From: Methanospirillum lacunae | GTDB lineage: Archaea > Halobacteriota > Methanomicrobia > Methanomicrobiales > Methanospirillaceae | Assembly: GCF_003173355.1 (NCBI RefSeq) | Contig: NZ_QGMY01000006.1 | Coordinates: 248,001-312,000 of the forward strand | Length of the DNA stretch: 64,000 nt | Direction of reading: 5' to 3' | In this document: positions 28,760 to 38,722 of the stretch, in pieces | How the letters are laid out: each line of letters starts with the position of its first letter | How positions within the stretch are numbered: position 1 is the stretch's first letter | The notes under the pieces: generated by a model | What the model was told of the DNA's origin: nothing | Databases searched by the model: none | The model's input: the letters and a program-made list of their open reading frames with translations, nothing else | Position numbers and translations under genes: made by a program

Positions 28760-28864
28760 ATGCAGAGTCAGGATCTTTTTCTTCTCAACGTCTGGTTTTT
28801 TTTCATACCCTCATTTTCAGCGTTGCTTATTATTCTTATTCTGTTAATCCGGAGAATCAGGTGA
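28760..28864 (+). CDS. 34-residue single-span membrane protein
   Basis: A short ORF with a very good ribosome site (GAGGGTGACA then ATG). The peptide starts MQSQDLFLL, continues with one long hydrophobic stretch (about residues 6-29) and ends with RRIR, an orientation placing the C-terminus in the cytoplasm. Its last codons overlap the GTG start of the next membrane protein (GTGA, 28861-28864), which is typical of translational coupling. No family was recognised. A subunit of a small membrane complex is a reasonable inference. Confidence 0.65.
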   Translation: MQSQDLFLLNVWFFFIPSFSALLIILILLIRRIR

Positions 28865-29187
28865 ACCTTCTATTATCCTCATTGATATTGGCCTTGATGG
28901 GAACCATCCTCTCAGAGTATGTAGCCCTTATTCTTCTGATCAGAAAAGAACCTCTGAACCTGTTTATCTACACCGTGCTAATTAACGGAGTAACAAATCC
29001 CCTCTTAAATTACTGCTACCTTATTCTTGACATCCCCCTCATACTCCTTGAAACCGGAGTGGTGTGTACTGAAATGATCCTGATCTATCTATTAGCCAAA
29101 GTAGATCTGCGATATGCAGGCATTTGTTCAGTCTGCGCTAATGGGTTTTCAACCTTAACCGGCTTATTATGGCATATACGACATTAA
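28861..29187 (+). CDS. Small multi-span membrane protein
   Basis: A 108-residue protein beginning at GTG inside the end of the 34-residue membrane peptide gene. Three or four hydrophobic segments are visible (about 1-25, 33-60, 62-80 and possibly 85-104). The loop NGVTNPLLNY between the first helices is a recognisable feature of a family of small archaeal/bacterial membrane proteins I cannot name. The two proteins are probably made together and may form a complex. Confidence 0.75.
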   Translation: MNLLLSSLILALMGTILSEYVALILLIRKEPLNLFIYTVLINGVTNPLLNYCYLILDIPLILLETGVVCTEMILIYLLAKVDLRYAGICSVCANGFSTLTGLLWHIRH

Positions 29188-29321
29188 CTTAAAGTTAGTC
29201 AAAGCACATTTTTGAAAATCATACAATTTTTTGTTTTTTAAAAATTAGATTGTAATTTGAGGATATTTATGTTTCATTCAGATAATGATTATGTAGTAGT
29301 GATAGTGAATGATGGGAAACT

Positions 29322-29331
29322 ATTATATAGA
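29322..29331 (+). promoter_or_regulatory. TATA box of the grpE-dnaK-dnaJ operon
   Basis: ATTATATAGA, predicting a start about 10 nt before the grpE ATG. The short leader contains GGTGACCACGT, a Shine-Dalgarno-like site. The A+T-rich 150 bases upstream may hold heat-shock regulator sites, but I see no clear inverted repeat. Confidence 0.55.
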
Positions 29332-29361
29332 ACTACATTACAACAGATATGGTGACCACGT

Positions 29362-29916
29362 ATGATTAATTCCGCAGATGAAGGGGCTCCGCAGGAACCC
29401 AGAGAAGATCAGGGTGAAGTCGGAGAACTGATTCCGGAGGAATCTCCCCCTCAGGATGAACGCACTCCCCTTGAGATCCTGCAGGGTGAGTATGATGATC
29501 TCCATAACAGATACCTGAGGCTTGCTGCTGACTTTGAAAATTTCAGAAAGAGAAGTGCCCGGGATATAGAATCACGGACAAGCTCAGCAATAGAACGATT
29601 TGCTAAAGACATGCTTGAAGTTGCAGATAGCCTTGAACGTGCCCTCGTTGCAGAAGGGTCCGAGCATGAGGGAATGAATCAGATCAAAAAATTGCTTGAA
29701 AATGTTCTCGACAGGCAGGGTATTGGCTCATATGAATCATCAGGCGAGAAATTTGATCCAACCCGTCATGAGGCGATTGCCTACGTTCCATCCGAAAAAG
29801 ATGAGGGGATCGTTTGCGATGAAGTCTGTAAGGGCTACTGCCTGAACAGTAAAGTTATCAGACCTGCTAAAGTTACAGTCTCGCGTGGAAACGAATCAGA
29901 ACAATCAAAGGAGTAA
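29362..29916 (+). CDS. grpE: Nucleotide exchange factor GrpE
   Basis: A 184-residue GrpE. It has an acidic disordered N-terminus (1-35), a long coiled coil ([26 protein letters not shown]), and a C-terminal beta domain (about 125-180) with [17 protein letters not shown] and [19 protein letters not shown]. It releases ADP from DnaK. First gene of the chaperone operon; dnaK starts 5 nt after its stop. Archaeal grpE-dnaK-dnaJ sets are generally considered acquired from bacteria. Confidence 0.97.
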   Translation: MINSADEGAPQEPREDQGEVGELIPEESPPQDERTPLEILQGEYDDLHNRYLRLAADFENFRKRSARDIESRTSSAIERFAKDMLEVADSLERALVAEGSEHEGMNQIKKLLENVLDRQGIGSYESSGEKFDPTRHEAIAYVPSEKDEGIVCDEVCKGYCLNSKVIRPAKVTVSRGNESEQSKE

Positions 29917-29921
29917 ATAAA

Positions 29922-31769
29922 ATGGCTAGTGAAAAAATTCTGGGTATCGATCTGGGAACAACCAACTCATGCATGTCAATCATGGAAGGTGGAAAAGCTG
30001 TCGTCATCCCCAACGCAGAAGGTGGCAGAACCACTCCATCGGTTGTTGCATTTACCAAGGATGGAGAAAGACTTGTCGGGAGTCTTGCGAAGCGCCAGGC
30101 AATAACCAACCATCAGAACACCATAATTTCAGTAAAACGGTCCATGGGAACTGACAAGAAGTTCAGTCTCAATGGAAAGAACTTCAGTCCGCAGGAGATC
30201 TCTGCAATGATTCTTCAGAAACTCAAGAGTGATGCTGAAGCATATCTTGGGGAAGAGATCAAGAAGGCAGTCATTACTGTCCCTGCTTACTTCAATGATG
30301 CACAGCGTCAGGCAACAAAGGACGCAGGAACCATTGCAGGACTTGAAGTACTCCGAATCATCAATGAACCGACTGCAAGTGCCCTTGCATATGGCATCGA
30401 CAAAGAAGAGGACAAGACAGTATTAGTGTACGACCTTGGTGGCGGTACATTCGATGTTTCAATCCTGACCCTTGGTGACGGAGTCTTTGAAGTTAAGGCA
30501 ACTGCGGGAAACAATCACCTTGGTGGTGACGACTTTGATAAACTTGTCACCGACTTCCTGGTCGAGGAATTCAAGAAAAAAGAAGGTATAGACCTCACCA
30601 AGGATCCAATGGCAATGCAGCGGCTCCGTGATGCGTCCGAAAATGCAAAGATCGAACTTTCTCAGAAACAGAAGACCAATGTAAATCTGCCATACATCAC
30701 TACCGACTCAAGTGGTCCGAAATTCCTGGACATCGATCTGACAAAGTCCAAATTCGAACAGCTCATCGGGAATCTGGTTGAGAGCACCATTGGCCCGGTC
30801 AAGCAGGCACTTTCAGACGCTGGTATGACCCCATCAGATATCGATCACGTGCTGCTTGTTGGGGGGTCAACCCGTGTACCGCTCGTTCAGCAGAAAGTTA
30901 AGGAAATCCTTGGAAAAGAGCCAGACAAGGGAATCAACCCAGACGAGTGTGTTGCAGTCGGCGCAGCAATCCAGGGTGGAGTCCTTGGTGGTGAAACCAG
31001 TGATATCGTTCTGCTGGATGTTGCCCCACTGACACTTTCAATCGAGACCCTTGGAGGAATCGCAACCCCGATCATCGACAGGAATACAACCATCCCGACC
31101 AAGAAGAGCCAGGTATTCTCAACTGCAGCAGACAATCAGACATCAGTCGAGATCCATGTCGTGCAGGGTGAGCGAAAACTCGCAGCAGACAACTTCACTC
31201 TCGGAAAGTTCATGCTGACCGGTATTCCACCAGCTCCCAGGGGTATCCCACAGATCGAAGTAACCTTCGACATTGATGCAAATGGTATCATTCACGTATC
31301 TGCCAAAGATCTTGGAACTGGAAACGAGCAGAAGATTACGATCAAAGGGAGTAAGAAACTCTCAGATGATGAGATCGAGCGGATGGTAGACGACGCGAAG
31401 AAGTTCGAGGAAGAAGACACCAAGAAGAAAGAAGAGATCGAGGTCCGGAATAGTGCTGACATGGCTGTCTTCTCTGCAGAAAAACTCCTCAAAGAGTCTG
31501 ATGACAAGATTGAAGAGGCAGATAAAACCAAGGTCCGTGAACAGATTGATGCAGTAAAGAAGGCACTTGAAGGCACAGATTCAGAACAGATCAAGAAGGC
31601 TATGGAAGAACTGACCGAGGCTGTCTACACAATCACTACCAAGATCTACCAGAAAGTCCAGCAGGAACAGGCTGCCCAGCAGCAGGCCGGAGGAACAGGA
31701 GAACAGCAGAATTCCGGACCTGCAGACGATAACGTGGTTGATGCAGATTTCACTGAGAAGAAGGAGTGA
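29922..31769 (+). CDS. dnaK: Chaperone DnaK (Hsp70)
   Basis: A full-length Hsp70 of 615 residues. The nucleotide-binding domain has [17 protein letters not shown] (8-24), [14 protein letters not shown] and [10 protein letters not shown]. The substrate-binding domain follows, including [14 protein letters not shown] and [17 protein letters not shown]. The C-terminal lid is helical with a Gln/Gly-rich tail ending in an acidic-basic stretch. It binds exposed hydrophobic segments in an ATP-driven cycle with GrpE and DnaJ, which flank it. Short spacing (5 and 9 nt) shows a single operon. Confidence 0.99.
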   Translation: MASEKILGIDLGTTNSCMSIMEGGKAVVIPNAEGGRTTPSVVAFTKDGERLVGSLAKRQAITNHQNTIISVKRSMGTDKKFSLNGKNFSPQEISAMILQKLKSDAEAYLGEEIKKAVITVPAYFNDAQRQATKDAGTIAGLEVLRIINEPTASALAYGIDKEEDKTVLVYDLGGGTFDVSILTLGDGVFEVKATAGNNHLGGDDFDKLVTDFLVEEFKKKEGIDLTKDPMAMQRLRDASENAKIELSQKQKTNVNLPYITTDSSGPKFLDIDLTKSKFEQLIGNLVESTIGPVKQALSDAGMTPSDIDHVLLVGGSTRVPLVQQKVKEILGKEPDKGINPDECVAVGAAIQGGVLGGETSDIVLLDVAPLTLSIETLGGIATPIIDRNTTIPTKKSQVFSTAADNQTSVEIHVVQGERKLAADNFTLGKFMLTGIPPAPRGIPQIEVTFDIDANGIIHVSAKDLGTGNEQKITIKGSKKLSDDEIERMVDDAKKFEEEDTKKKEEIEVRNSADMAVFSAEKLLKESDDKIEEADKTKVREQIDAVKKALEGTDSEQIKKAMEELTEAVYTITTKIYQKVQQEQAAQQQAGGTGEQQNSGPADDNVVDADFTEKKE

Positions 31770-31778
31770 ACCTGAATC

Positions 31779-32915
31779 ATGGTTGCGGGAGATTATTACG
31801 ACAGACTCGGCGTCTCACGGACAGCCGATGATAAAGAGATAAAGAAAGCCTACCGCAACCTTGCCCGGAAATACCACCCAGACGTAAACAAGGATCCCGG
31901 GGCTGAAGACAAATTCAAGGAGATCAATGAGGCGTACAGTGTCCTCTCTGATTCCCAGAAGCGGGCCCAGTATGATCAGATGGGACACGAAAACTTCACC
32001 AACGCCTCCAAGGGATCCTACGGCGGGGGCGGATACAGCGGCGGGTTTAACGCAGACTTCTCAGGATTCGGCGACATCTTCGACTTTGCCAGTGACATCT
32101 TTGGAGGGTTCGGTGGTGGAAGGCAGCGTGGTCCACGCAGAGGTGATGACCTTCTCATGCGCATGGACATCTCACTCAAAGACGCCACATTCGGACTCGA
32201 CAAAGAGATCGAAGTGATGCATGCCGAGGCTTGTCAGACATGTGAAGGTACCGGCAGCGAGAACCGGAACCTCAAGAATTGCCCAAAGTGCGGTGGGTCA
32301 GGGCAGATAAGGCAACAGACCCAGACACCATTTGGTAATTTTGTCAGGCAGGGAACATGTGATCTCTGTCATGGGCGGGGTAAGGTTCCGGAAAAACCCT
32401 GCTCTACTTGTCATGGGACAGGACATGCAAAAGTCCGCAGGAAAGTTGCGGTCCATATCCCTGCCGGTGTTGATACGGGAATGCGTCTGAGAATGGAGGG
32501 ATACGGCGAGGCCGGAGACCATGGTGCGCCAAACGGTGACCTGTACATAGAGATGCATGTCAAGCCAGAAACCCGATTCCAGCGTGAAGGAGATAATCTT
32601 GGGACCAAGGTTCAGATCTCCCCTGCCCAGGCAGTACTCGGAACCACAGTTGAGCTCGAAACAATCGATAATAGAAAACTCGAGGTCAAGATACCTGCTG
32701 GGACACAGGGAGGAAAACGGCTAAGGGTTTCAGGAGAAGGAATCAGACGCCGTGGCAGACACGGAGATCTGCTGGTGCTTGTTGAGGTTGTTATACCAAA
32801 GAATGTTCATGGTGAAACCAAAGAATTATATGAAAAAATCCTTGCATTTGAAGGACATACCCCAAAAGGAAACGGGGATAAAAAAGGATTCTTTGAGTCA
32901 ATTCTGGGAAGTTAA
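31779..32915 (+). CDS. dnaJ: Chaperone DnaJ (Hsp40)
   Basis: Type I DnaJ, 378 residues. The J domain (about 5-70) has the HPD motif at 33-35. A Gly/Phe-rich linker follows (about 75-120). The zinc domain has four repeats ([32 protein letters not shown]), and C-terminal substrate-binding domains follow. It delivers clients to DnaK and stimulates its ATPase. Last gene of the grpE-dnaK-dnaJ operon. Confidence 0.99.
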   Translation: MVAGDYYDRLGVSRTADDKEIKKAYRNLARKYHPDVNKDPGAEDKFKEINEAYSVLSDSQKRAQYDQMGHENFTNASKGSYGGGGYSGGFNADFSGFGDIFDFASDIFGGFGGGRQRGPRRGDDLLMRMDISLKDATFGLDKEIEVMHAEACQTCEGTGSENRNLKNCPKCGGSGQIRQQTQTPFGNFVRQGTCDLCHGRGKVPEKPCSTCHGTGHAKVRRKVAVHIPAGVDTGMRLRMEGYGEAGDHGAPNGDLYIEMHVKPETRFQREGDNLGTKVQISPAQAVLGTTVELETIDNRKLEVKIPAGTQGGKRLRVSGEGIRRRGRHGDLLVLVEVVIPKNVHGETKELYEKILAFEGHTPKGNGDKKGFFESILGS

Positions 32916-32998
32916 CAACGTACACAATAGGTGGCTGATCGCCACCATCAAACTCTTTATCAAAACCCTTAATTGTGTTTAAACGTAAATTGTAGATC

Positions 32999-33361
32999 AT
33001 GGGAACTCTCCTTCTTGTTGATGATGCATCATATATGCGAAGACTCATCGGCATCATGGCAAAAAAGGGAGGACATAAGATCGTTGGTGAAGCTGAGACT
33101 GGAGAACAAGCGATCGATCTTTTTGTACGTCTTTCTCCAGACCTTGTTATTCTGGATATCCTGATGCCTGATATGGACGGGCTTGCAGTTCTAAAAAGGA
33201 TAAAGGAACTGGACAGTAATGCCAGGGTTATCATGTGTACAGCTTCTGAGCAGTCTCACCATGTTCAGGAAGCACTCTCTTCAGGTGCTCAAGGGTATAT
33301 TGTCAAGCCTTTTACACAAGAAAGCCTGAATGAAAAGATCAACACAGCTTTATCTTCATAA
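32999..33361 (+). CDS. CheY-like single-domain response regulator
   Basis: A 120-residue stand-alone receiver domain. The acidic pocket is VDD (7-9), the phosphorylation site is ILDILMPDMDG with D53, the conserved threonine is in MCTAS, and the lysine in IVKPF (about 103). It is probably a phospho-signal carrier, as in chemotaxis or kinase relays; no kinase is adjacent. It lies 84 nt after dnaJ and upstream of a tRNA methyltransferase gene, with a CheR-like gene 1.1 kb downstream. Confidence 0.93.
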   Translation: MGTLLLVDDASYMRRLIGIMAKKGGHKIVGEAETGEQAIDLFVRLSPDLVILDILMPDMDGLAVLKRIKELDSNARVIMCTASEQSHHVQEALSSGAQGYIVKPFTQESLNEKINTALSS

Positions 33362-33421
33362 AAAAACACTTCTCTTCTGATAAATCCACATCTTTTATGC
33401 ATTCCCGGTTAACACTAGACA

Positions 33422-34378
33422 GTGAAACTGATCTTTGAGCTTTGGGGCGAACATCCAGATATTCCCAGGGTTGAAATCTCTTGTATCGGTAGAGTGACTG
33501 ATCATCGGGTACAGGTAGCGGTTGCTGAAATATCAGACCCGAAATTAGTCCAAAGGCTCGCCTACACTCACCGGGTAATGCGGTACCAGGGAGAATGTTC
33601 TGCTGATGAAGAGGCTTTAATTAAGATGCTTTCAGAACTTTCCCTTACCTCGGATCTACCATATTGCGGCAGAGTAAAAAAGATGGATGGATCGCAAATG
33701 AGCCTCTCAACCACACAGATGGAACGACTTATCGGAACATACATAGAAGGCCCTGTATCAGTATCAGCACCGAAAAGGATCTATCGTGCTATTGCTTCAG
33801 GTGACCGTATCTATTTTGGTGAAGTTCTCTGGGAAATTGATCGTGGCCCATATCATGAACGAAAACCAGGTAACAGGGAATTTTTCCATCCCGGTGTTAT
33901 GATGCCCCGAATGATCCGATCCCTTGTGAATCTTGCTCATGCCATGCCTGGAGAAACGGTGTTGGATCCCTTTTGTGGAACAGGAGGCACTCAGATTGAA
34001 GCAGAACTCATTGGATGTAAAGCAGTGGGTACTGATGCAGATCCTCTCATGATTGAGGGAACCCGCCTTAATCTTCCTGGGTCAAAAGCCGCCATTGCTG
34101 ATGTCAGATACCTCCCATTCCCTGATAACTCAATAGATCATGTTGTATCAGATCTTCCCTACGGACAATCAGTATTTATTATCGGATCAGAACTTGACGA
34201 TCTATACCAAAGTGCCCTTGGAGAGATCCGCAGGATTACAAAACCAGGTTTACGATCAGTAATCGTGACACATCGAGATATCAGATCACTTGTATCAGAA
34301 TACTTTACCATCTGTGAATTTTTTGAACAACGGGTACACCGGAGTCTCACCAGACGGATTCTTGTAATAACACACTGA
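33422..34378 (+). CDS. Trm11-like tRNA (guanine-N2) methyltransferase
   Basis: A 318-residue protein starting at GTG. The N-terminal half resembles the THUMP/NFLD region of archaeal Trm-G10/Trm11 enzymes (RVMRYQGEC, ERLIGTYIEGPVSV, FGEVLWEIDRGPYHERKPGNREFFHPGVMMPRM). The C-terminal Rossmann methyltransferase has LDPFCGTGGTQIEAEL (SAM site, 181-196) and the catalytic SDLPYG (243-248), a variant of the N/D-PPY motif typical of this family. It likely makes N2-methyl- or dimethylguanosine at tRNA position 10. Confidence 0.88.
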   Translation: MKLIFELWGEHPDIPRVEISCIGRVTDHRVQVAVAEISDPKLVQRLAYTHRVMRYQGECSADEEALIKMLSELSLTSDLPYCGRVKKMDGSQMSLSTTQMERLIGTYIEGPVSVSAPKRIYRAIASGDRIYFGEVLWEIDRGPYHERKPGNREFFHPGVMMPRMIRSLVNLAHAMPGETVLDPFCGTGGTQIEAELIGCKAVGTDADPLMIEGTRLNLPGSKAAIADVRYLPFPDNSIDHVVSDLPYGQSVFIIGSELDDLYQSALGEIRRITKPGLRSVIVTHRDIRSLVSEYFTICEFFEQRVHRSLTRRILVITH

Positions 34379-34465
34379 AAGGATCAGTCACACATCTTAA
34401 AAAAAATAAAAAAGAGAATTGAGGATAGTTTTGGACTATAACCAGACAAATAACGTAGAAAATAC

Positions 34466-35077
34466 ATGGCATTTACATTCTTTTTCAGGGATGCACAGAC
34501 CCTTCGTCTAGCAATAGAACAATTTCATCCCTATATCCAAAGCAGAACGAGAATTACCATCTGGAGCGCAGGATGTGCAATGGGACAGGAGCCCTACACA
34601 TTTGCAATCATCCTCCGTGAAATAATTGGACCATACCTATTTCGAAATGTCAAAATCTACGCCACAGATCTGGATCAGTATGGAAACTATGGGAAGATCA
34701 TTAACGAGGGAAAATACCCATTAAAAGATCTGGAGAGGATACCGGAAGATATCCTGGCAAGATACTTCACTCCAGCCGATGAAGATCCTTCGCAACGTAT
34801 CATTCTAGAGGAGATAAGACATTCAGTGGAGTTTCATAGACATGATCTCCTCTCATTTGAGCCAATTCGATCAGGTATTCACATGATCATCTGTAAAAAT
34901 GTCCTCCTTCACTTCTCAGCTGAAGAGAGAATAAAAGTCTGGATGATGTTCTGGAATACTCTAGAAGAAGGGGGTTTTATGCTCCATGAACATACTCAGA
35001 AGTTACCAGACGAATTGAACGGAAAGTTTGAATTGATGGTCATGAACGCACAGATATTTCGAAAGATCGGAAAATAA
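34466..35077 (+). CDS. CheR-like methyltransferase lacking the N-terminal domain
   Basis: A 203-residue protein resembling the SAM-binding domain of chemoreceptor methyltransferase CheR. It shows FFFRD near the start, WSAGCAMGQEPYTFAI (CheR motif), ATDLD, and CKNVLLHF in place of CRNVLIYF. The roughly 70-residue helical N-terminal domain that contacts the receptor is absent, since the frame opens at FFRD. It probably methylates glutamate side chains, but whether of a chemoreceptor is uncertain, as no mcp, cheA or cheB is in the window. The next gene starts 1 nt after its stop, so they are cotranscribed. Confidence 0.85.
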   Translation: MAFTFFFRDAQTLRLAIEQFHPYIQSRTRITIWSAGCAMGQEPYTFAIILREIIGPYLFRNVKIYATDLDQYGNYGKIINEGKYPLKDLERIPEDILARYFTPADEDPSQRIILEEIRHSVEFHRHDLLSFEPIRSGIHMIICKNVLLHFSAEERIKVWMMFWNTLEEGGFMLHEHTQKLPDELNGKFELMVMNAQIFRKIGK

Positions 35078-35078
35078 C

Positions 35079-35678
35079 ATGCATATCCGAAACCTGACCG
35101 GACATAGCACTGAATACACTTCAAATGTCTACCACATAAGTAGCGAGTATCTCCATTTGAATGATCAAGCCAGCCTTATTGATGTGGGCCGTGATGTGAG
35201 TATACTTGGCGAACTGGGAAATATCAGGACAGGTATCGGAAAGAAACCAATCGAGCAGATCTTCCTTACACATTCACACTTTGATCATGCCGGACTCCTT
35301 CATGAGATCCTTGACAGGTACCCGGTTCCGGTTTTTGCCCACCCCGAAAGCCGAGTCCAGAGGACTATTCCATTGCATGACAAACAGATGATCCATATAG
35401 GGGATCAAGATTGCGAAGTCATCTGGGGAGAAACCCATAGTGAGGATTCAGTCTGTTACTTCAGCCATGACGAAGGAGTTCTCTTTTCCGGAGATATTCC
35501 AATAAGAATCTACACGAATGATGGCATATATAACCCGGCATTTCTTCCTGTTTTTGAGCGAATATGCTCTTATAATGTGAAAGAGATCTATCCGGGCCAC
35601 GGAGATCCCATCCGTGAAGGAGTAGGGCACATGCTTGAAGAGTCGCTTCGTAACCTGAAGAGGAGCAAATTTGTTTGA
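35079..35678 (+). CDS. Metallo-beta-lactamase-fold hydrolase 1
   Basis: A 199-residue glyoxalase II-like hydrolase. Metal ligands are visible: THSHFDHAG (HXHXDH), a downstream His (GETHSEDS), FSGD (bridging Asp), and YPGHGD (last His). The substrate is unknown. It starts 1 nt after the CheR-like gene and is paralogous to the next gene (both begin M.(I/V)RNLT....YTSN.Y and end EQSLRNL(K/R)KS or similar). Confidence 0.9.
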   Translation: MHIRNLTGHSTEYTSNVYHISSEYLHLNDQASLIDVGRDVSILGELGNIRTGIGKKPIEQIFLTHSHFDHAGLLHEILDRYPVPVFAHPESRVQRTIPLHDKQMIHIGDQDCEVIWGETHSEDSVCYFSHDEGVLFSGDIPIRIYTNDGIYNPAFLPVFERICSYNVKEIYPGHGDPIREGVGHMLEESLRNLKRSKFV

Positions 35679-35732
35679 GGATGCCATGACTGATAATTTT
35701 GCCTATCAGCAGGAATTAGGAGAAACAGGGTC

Positions 35733-36353
35733 ATGAAGGTGAGAAACCTAACTGCGGGATCTGAGATTTACACCTCAAATGCGTACCTGTGTTTGCCCTC
35801 TTTTCCCGGAGAGGGTAACTCAGAGATGGATAACCAGAAATGCGGCCTTCTCATTGACACTGGTTGCGACCCTCAAATACTATCAATATTGAAACAGATC
35901 GAATCTGAGAATCGGAGTCAACCCGTATGCCAGGTTATCCTGACACACAGCCATTATGATCATACCAAAATTCTCAAGGATATAAAGTCAATCTGGCCGG
36001 TAAAAACCTACGCATATTCTGCATACCTGCACGGAATTGATAATGTAGTAAAAGGCGGAGAGACAGTGCAGGTTAATGGGAAAAATTTTGATCTTATCCA
36101 TGTTCCCGGCCATAGTACGGATTCTATTTGTATCTACTGCAGGGAAAATCAGTTGCTCTTCTCAGGAGATACGCCGCTGACGATCTGGGGGACTGAAGGA
36201 ACTTATGAACGCCCCTTTGTTGAAGCATTTGAAAAACTTGTCGAACTCCCGGTGCATACAATATACCCGGGACATGGAGAAGTTATAACCAAAGATTGTA
36301 ACAGAATACTGGAACAGTCACTTCGAAACCTTCGAAAAAGCAGAGTTCTGTGA
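35733..36353 (+). CDS. Metallo-beta-lactamase-fold hydrolase 2
   Basis: A 206-residue paralogue of the preceding gene. It has THSHYDHTK, VPGHSTDS, FSGDT and YPGHGE, so the two-metal site is complete. The difference from its neighbour is a charged insertion near residue 30 (GEGNSEMDNQK). Tandem duplication is the likely origin. The reaction is unknown; the family includes thioesterases and glyoxalase II enzymes. Confidence 0.9.
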   Translation: MKVRNLTAGSEIYTSNAYLCLPSFPGEGNSEMDNQKCGLLIDTGCDPQILSILKQIESENRSQPVCQVILTHSHYDHTKILKDIKSIWPVKTYAYSAYLHGIDNVVKGGETVQVNGKNFDLIHVPGHSTDSICIYCRENQLLFSGDTPLTIWGTEGTYERPFVEAFEKLVELPVHTIYPGHGEVITKDCNRILEQSLRNLRKSRVL

Positions 36354-36437
36354 TCTGTTTTTTATCTATGAGAAATCATTCCTGAATTGGTTTTCTGTAA
36401 GGTATCACTTTATTTCTAAACCTCCCATTCATAAGAG

Positions 36438-37745
36438 GTGAAGACGGTAATCATTGGAGGTGGACTTGCAGGGGTAACCCTGGCCCACCTCCTATCAAAA
36501 CAGGGTGAAGAGGTTCTGGTTTTAGAAAAGGACTCCAGTATTGGGGGTCTATGTAAATCAATCACGACTGATGGCTTCACATTTGATATTGGCGGTTCTC
36601 ATATCATCTTCTCCAGGGATCAGGAGGTTCTTTCATTTATGCATCAGGTTCTCGAAGAGAACCGGGGTGAGAGAAAGAGAGACACGAAAATATTTTATAA
36701 AAATCGTTTTATCAAATATCCCTTCGAAAACGGACTGTATGAACTTCCTAAAGAGGACTGTTTTACCTGCCTGAATGAGTACATAAAAACACTTATCGCC
36801 CATGAAAAAGGTGAACTCAAAGATCCTGAAAATTTCAGAGACTGGATATACCATACTTTTGGAAAAGGTATCGCTGAGGCATACCTGGTCCCATATAATG
36901 AGAAGATTTGGAACTACCCACTTGATCAGATCTCTGCACACTGGGTTGAAGGCCGTGTTCCCCGCCCACCGGTTGAAGATATAATCAAGGCAGCAGTGGG
37001 GGTGGAAACCGAAGGTTATGCTCATCAATCAATCTTTTCATACCCGATAACAGGTGGAATAGAGGCACTCATTGAGGCGATTGCACACCCAGTTACAAAC
37101 CGGATAAAGACCGGTTTTGATGTAACCTCTATTCAAAAAACTGAAAATGGATGGGAAGTCAGTAATGGGACAGAAATTATCAGGGCAGATAAATTGATCA
37201 GCACTCTTCCTCTCCAGATTCTACAGTCATGTTTCAGTTCTTTACCAGATCCAGTTAGAACTGCCATCAACGCCCTCAAATATAACTCGATTGTCTGTGT
37301 TGGGATCGGACTTAACGGACAGACACTCCCTTTCTCCTGGATGTATCTTCCAGAAAAAGAAGGAACTGCAGCTAACAGGATCTCATTCCCTTCAAACTTC
37401 TCAACAGAGGTTGCTCCTGATGGTTGTTCATCGATTCTTGCTGAGATAACATACAACGCCGGTGACAGGATAGATCAGATGAGTGATGCAGAGATAGTAA
37501 GGGATACCATCAATGCTTTGGGAACTGCAAAAATTCTTGATCCTGACCAGGTAAGATCTGCACTTGCAGTTCGCCATCGATTTGCGTATGTCGTATATGA
37601 CCTTGCGTGGCAGCAGAATATGAAGATAATAAAAGATCACTTTGCATCAGTTGATATCTCTCTTGTGGGACGGTTTTCTCAATTTGAGTACCTCAACATG
37701 GATGGGGTCATCAGATCGGTCATGGATTTTGTAAGAGGCTCGTAA
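36438..37745 (+). CDS. FAD-dependent oxidoreductase (amine oxidase / UDP-galactopyranose mutase-like)
   Basis: A 435-residue flavoprotein starting at GTG. The N-terminal dinucleotide-binding fold VIIGGGLAGVTLAHLLS plus LEKDSSIGGLCKS (30-43) is the FAD site. FDIGGSHIIFS and NEKIWNYPLDQISAHWVEGRVPRPP are typical of the protoporphyrinogen-oxidase-like proteins often found with glycosyltransferases. Its stop overlaps the start of a GT4 gene by one base (TAATG) and a GT2 follows, so it probably modifies a sugar nucleotide or lipid carrier. The exact reaction is unknown. Confidence 0.88.
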   Translation: MKTVIIGGGLAGVTLAHLLSKQGEEVLVLEKDSSIGGLCKSITTDGFTFDIGGSHIIFSRDQEVLSFMHQVLEENRGERKRDTKIFYKNRFIKYPFENGLYELPKEDCFTCLNEYIKTLIAHEKGELKDPENFRDWIYHTFGKGIAEAYLVPYNEKIWNYPLDQISAHWVEGRVPRPPVEDIIKAAVGVETEGYAHQSIFSYPITGGIEALIEAIAHPVTNRIKTGFDVTSIQKTENGWEVSNGTEIIRADKLISTLPLQILQSCFSSLPDPVRTAINALKYNSIVCVGIGLNGQTLPFSWMYLPEKEGTAANRISFPSNFSTEVAPDGCSSILAEITYNAGDRIDQMSDAEIVRDTINALGTAKILDPDQVRSALAVRHRFAYVVYDLAWQQNMKIIKDHFASVDISLVGRFSQFEYLNMDGVIRSVMDFVRGS

Positions 37746-38722
37746 TGGATGTCAACTTTGTCGTTGAAGACATGCTGCTTTTTAAGTACATCGGGTGTTC
37801 TACTGTTGCTCGTACGTTGTATAAAACTCTGAAACAGGAATCTGATTTGGATCTCACATGGGAGAGGTTCAGGTACAATGCTGACATATCACACTACCAC
37901 ACCTTCGGCCCAATTGCTCTTCTCAACCGGAGATTATCGGGCGGAAAAAGAATCCTTACTGCCCATTCAACTCCGAGAGTCAATATTGGCAATCTTGCCC
38001 TTACCAAAGCGATCAACAAACGATATCCCGAGATCTATCGCAAATTTGATCATATTGTAACAATATCCGAATCCTGTGAACAGGAGGTTAAGGAGATGGT
38101 GCCGGATGTTCCGGTTACAAGGATACCGAATGGGATTAACAGGAGTTATTTTCACCCATCACCAGAAAAGCGGATTTCATTCAGGGAGATGTATGGGATA
38201 AGTGAGGATGAACAAATGATCCTGACCGTGGCACAGGTAAGTCCACGGAAAGGATTCTATGATTTCATTGAACTTGCATCCAGGTACCCAGATATCAGAT
38301 TTGTCTGGGTGGGAGGTTTTCCATACGGGATAGCCTCAAAAGATTATCTGAAAATTAAATGGCTCATTCAGAAACGTACCAATAACGTTATCTTCACCGG
38401 GTTTGTCCGCGATATTGCAGAAGCATACTGTGCAGCTGATATCTTTTTTATGCCCACATTTGCCGAGACCTTCGGATTGGCCGTTCTTGAGGCACAGGCA
38501 TGTGGACTCCCGGTTCTAGCAAGAAATATTCCTGAGTTTCATGAAGTATACGGAGATACCGTACGATATTTTTCAACAATTGAAGATGCAGGACGCGAGA
38601 TAACGGATGAGACAACGCTGAGGGCATGTGCAATTCAGGCACGGGATGCTTCAGCACATTATGACATTAAAGATGTTTGTACTGCACATATCAAACTCTA
38701 CCAGGAGATTTTCAATACATGA
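37745..38722 (+). CDS. Glycosyltransferase family 4
   Basis: A 325-residue GT-B fold glycosyltransferase. The N-terminal domain is short. The C-terminal donor-binding domain has TVAQVSPRKGFYDFIELA, FTGFVRD, and FFMPTFAETFGLAVLEAQACGLPV with the E-X7-E motif. It transfers a sugar from a nucleotide-activated donor; acceptor unknown. Second gene of a three-gene operon, overlapping the flavoprotein by one base and the GT2 gene by four (ATGA). Confidence 0.93.
   Translation: MDVNFVVEDMLLFKYIGCSTVARTLYKTLKQESDLDLTWERFRYNADISHYHTFGPIALLNRRLSGGKRILTAHSTPRVNIGNLALTKAINKRYPEIYRKFDHIVTISESCEQEVKEMVPDVPVTRIPNGINRSYFHPSPEKRISFREMYGISEDEQMILTVAQVSPRKGFYDFIELASRYPDIRFVWVGGFPYGIASKDYLKIKWLIQKRTNNVIFTGFVRDIAEAYCAADIFFMPTFAETFGLAVLEAQACGLPVLARNIPEFHEVYGDTVRYFSTIEDAGREITDETTLRACAIQARDASAHYDIKDVCTAHIKLYQEIFNT

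Noticed and set aside
33940-33947. A further GCATGGCA match (minus strand)
   Set aside because: It is inside the Trm11-like coding sequence with no TATA box at the required distance; probably chance.
34466-35077. Complete chemotaxis operon
   Set aside because: Only a CheY-like and a truncated CheR-like gene are present, separated by a tRNA methyltransferase gene; no cheA, cheB, cheW, cheC/D or mcp is visible.
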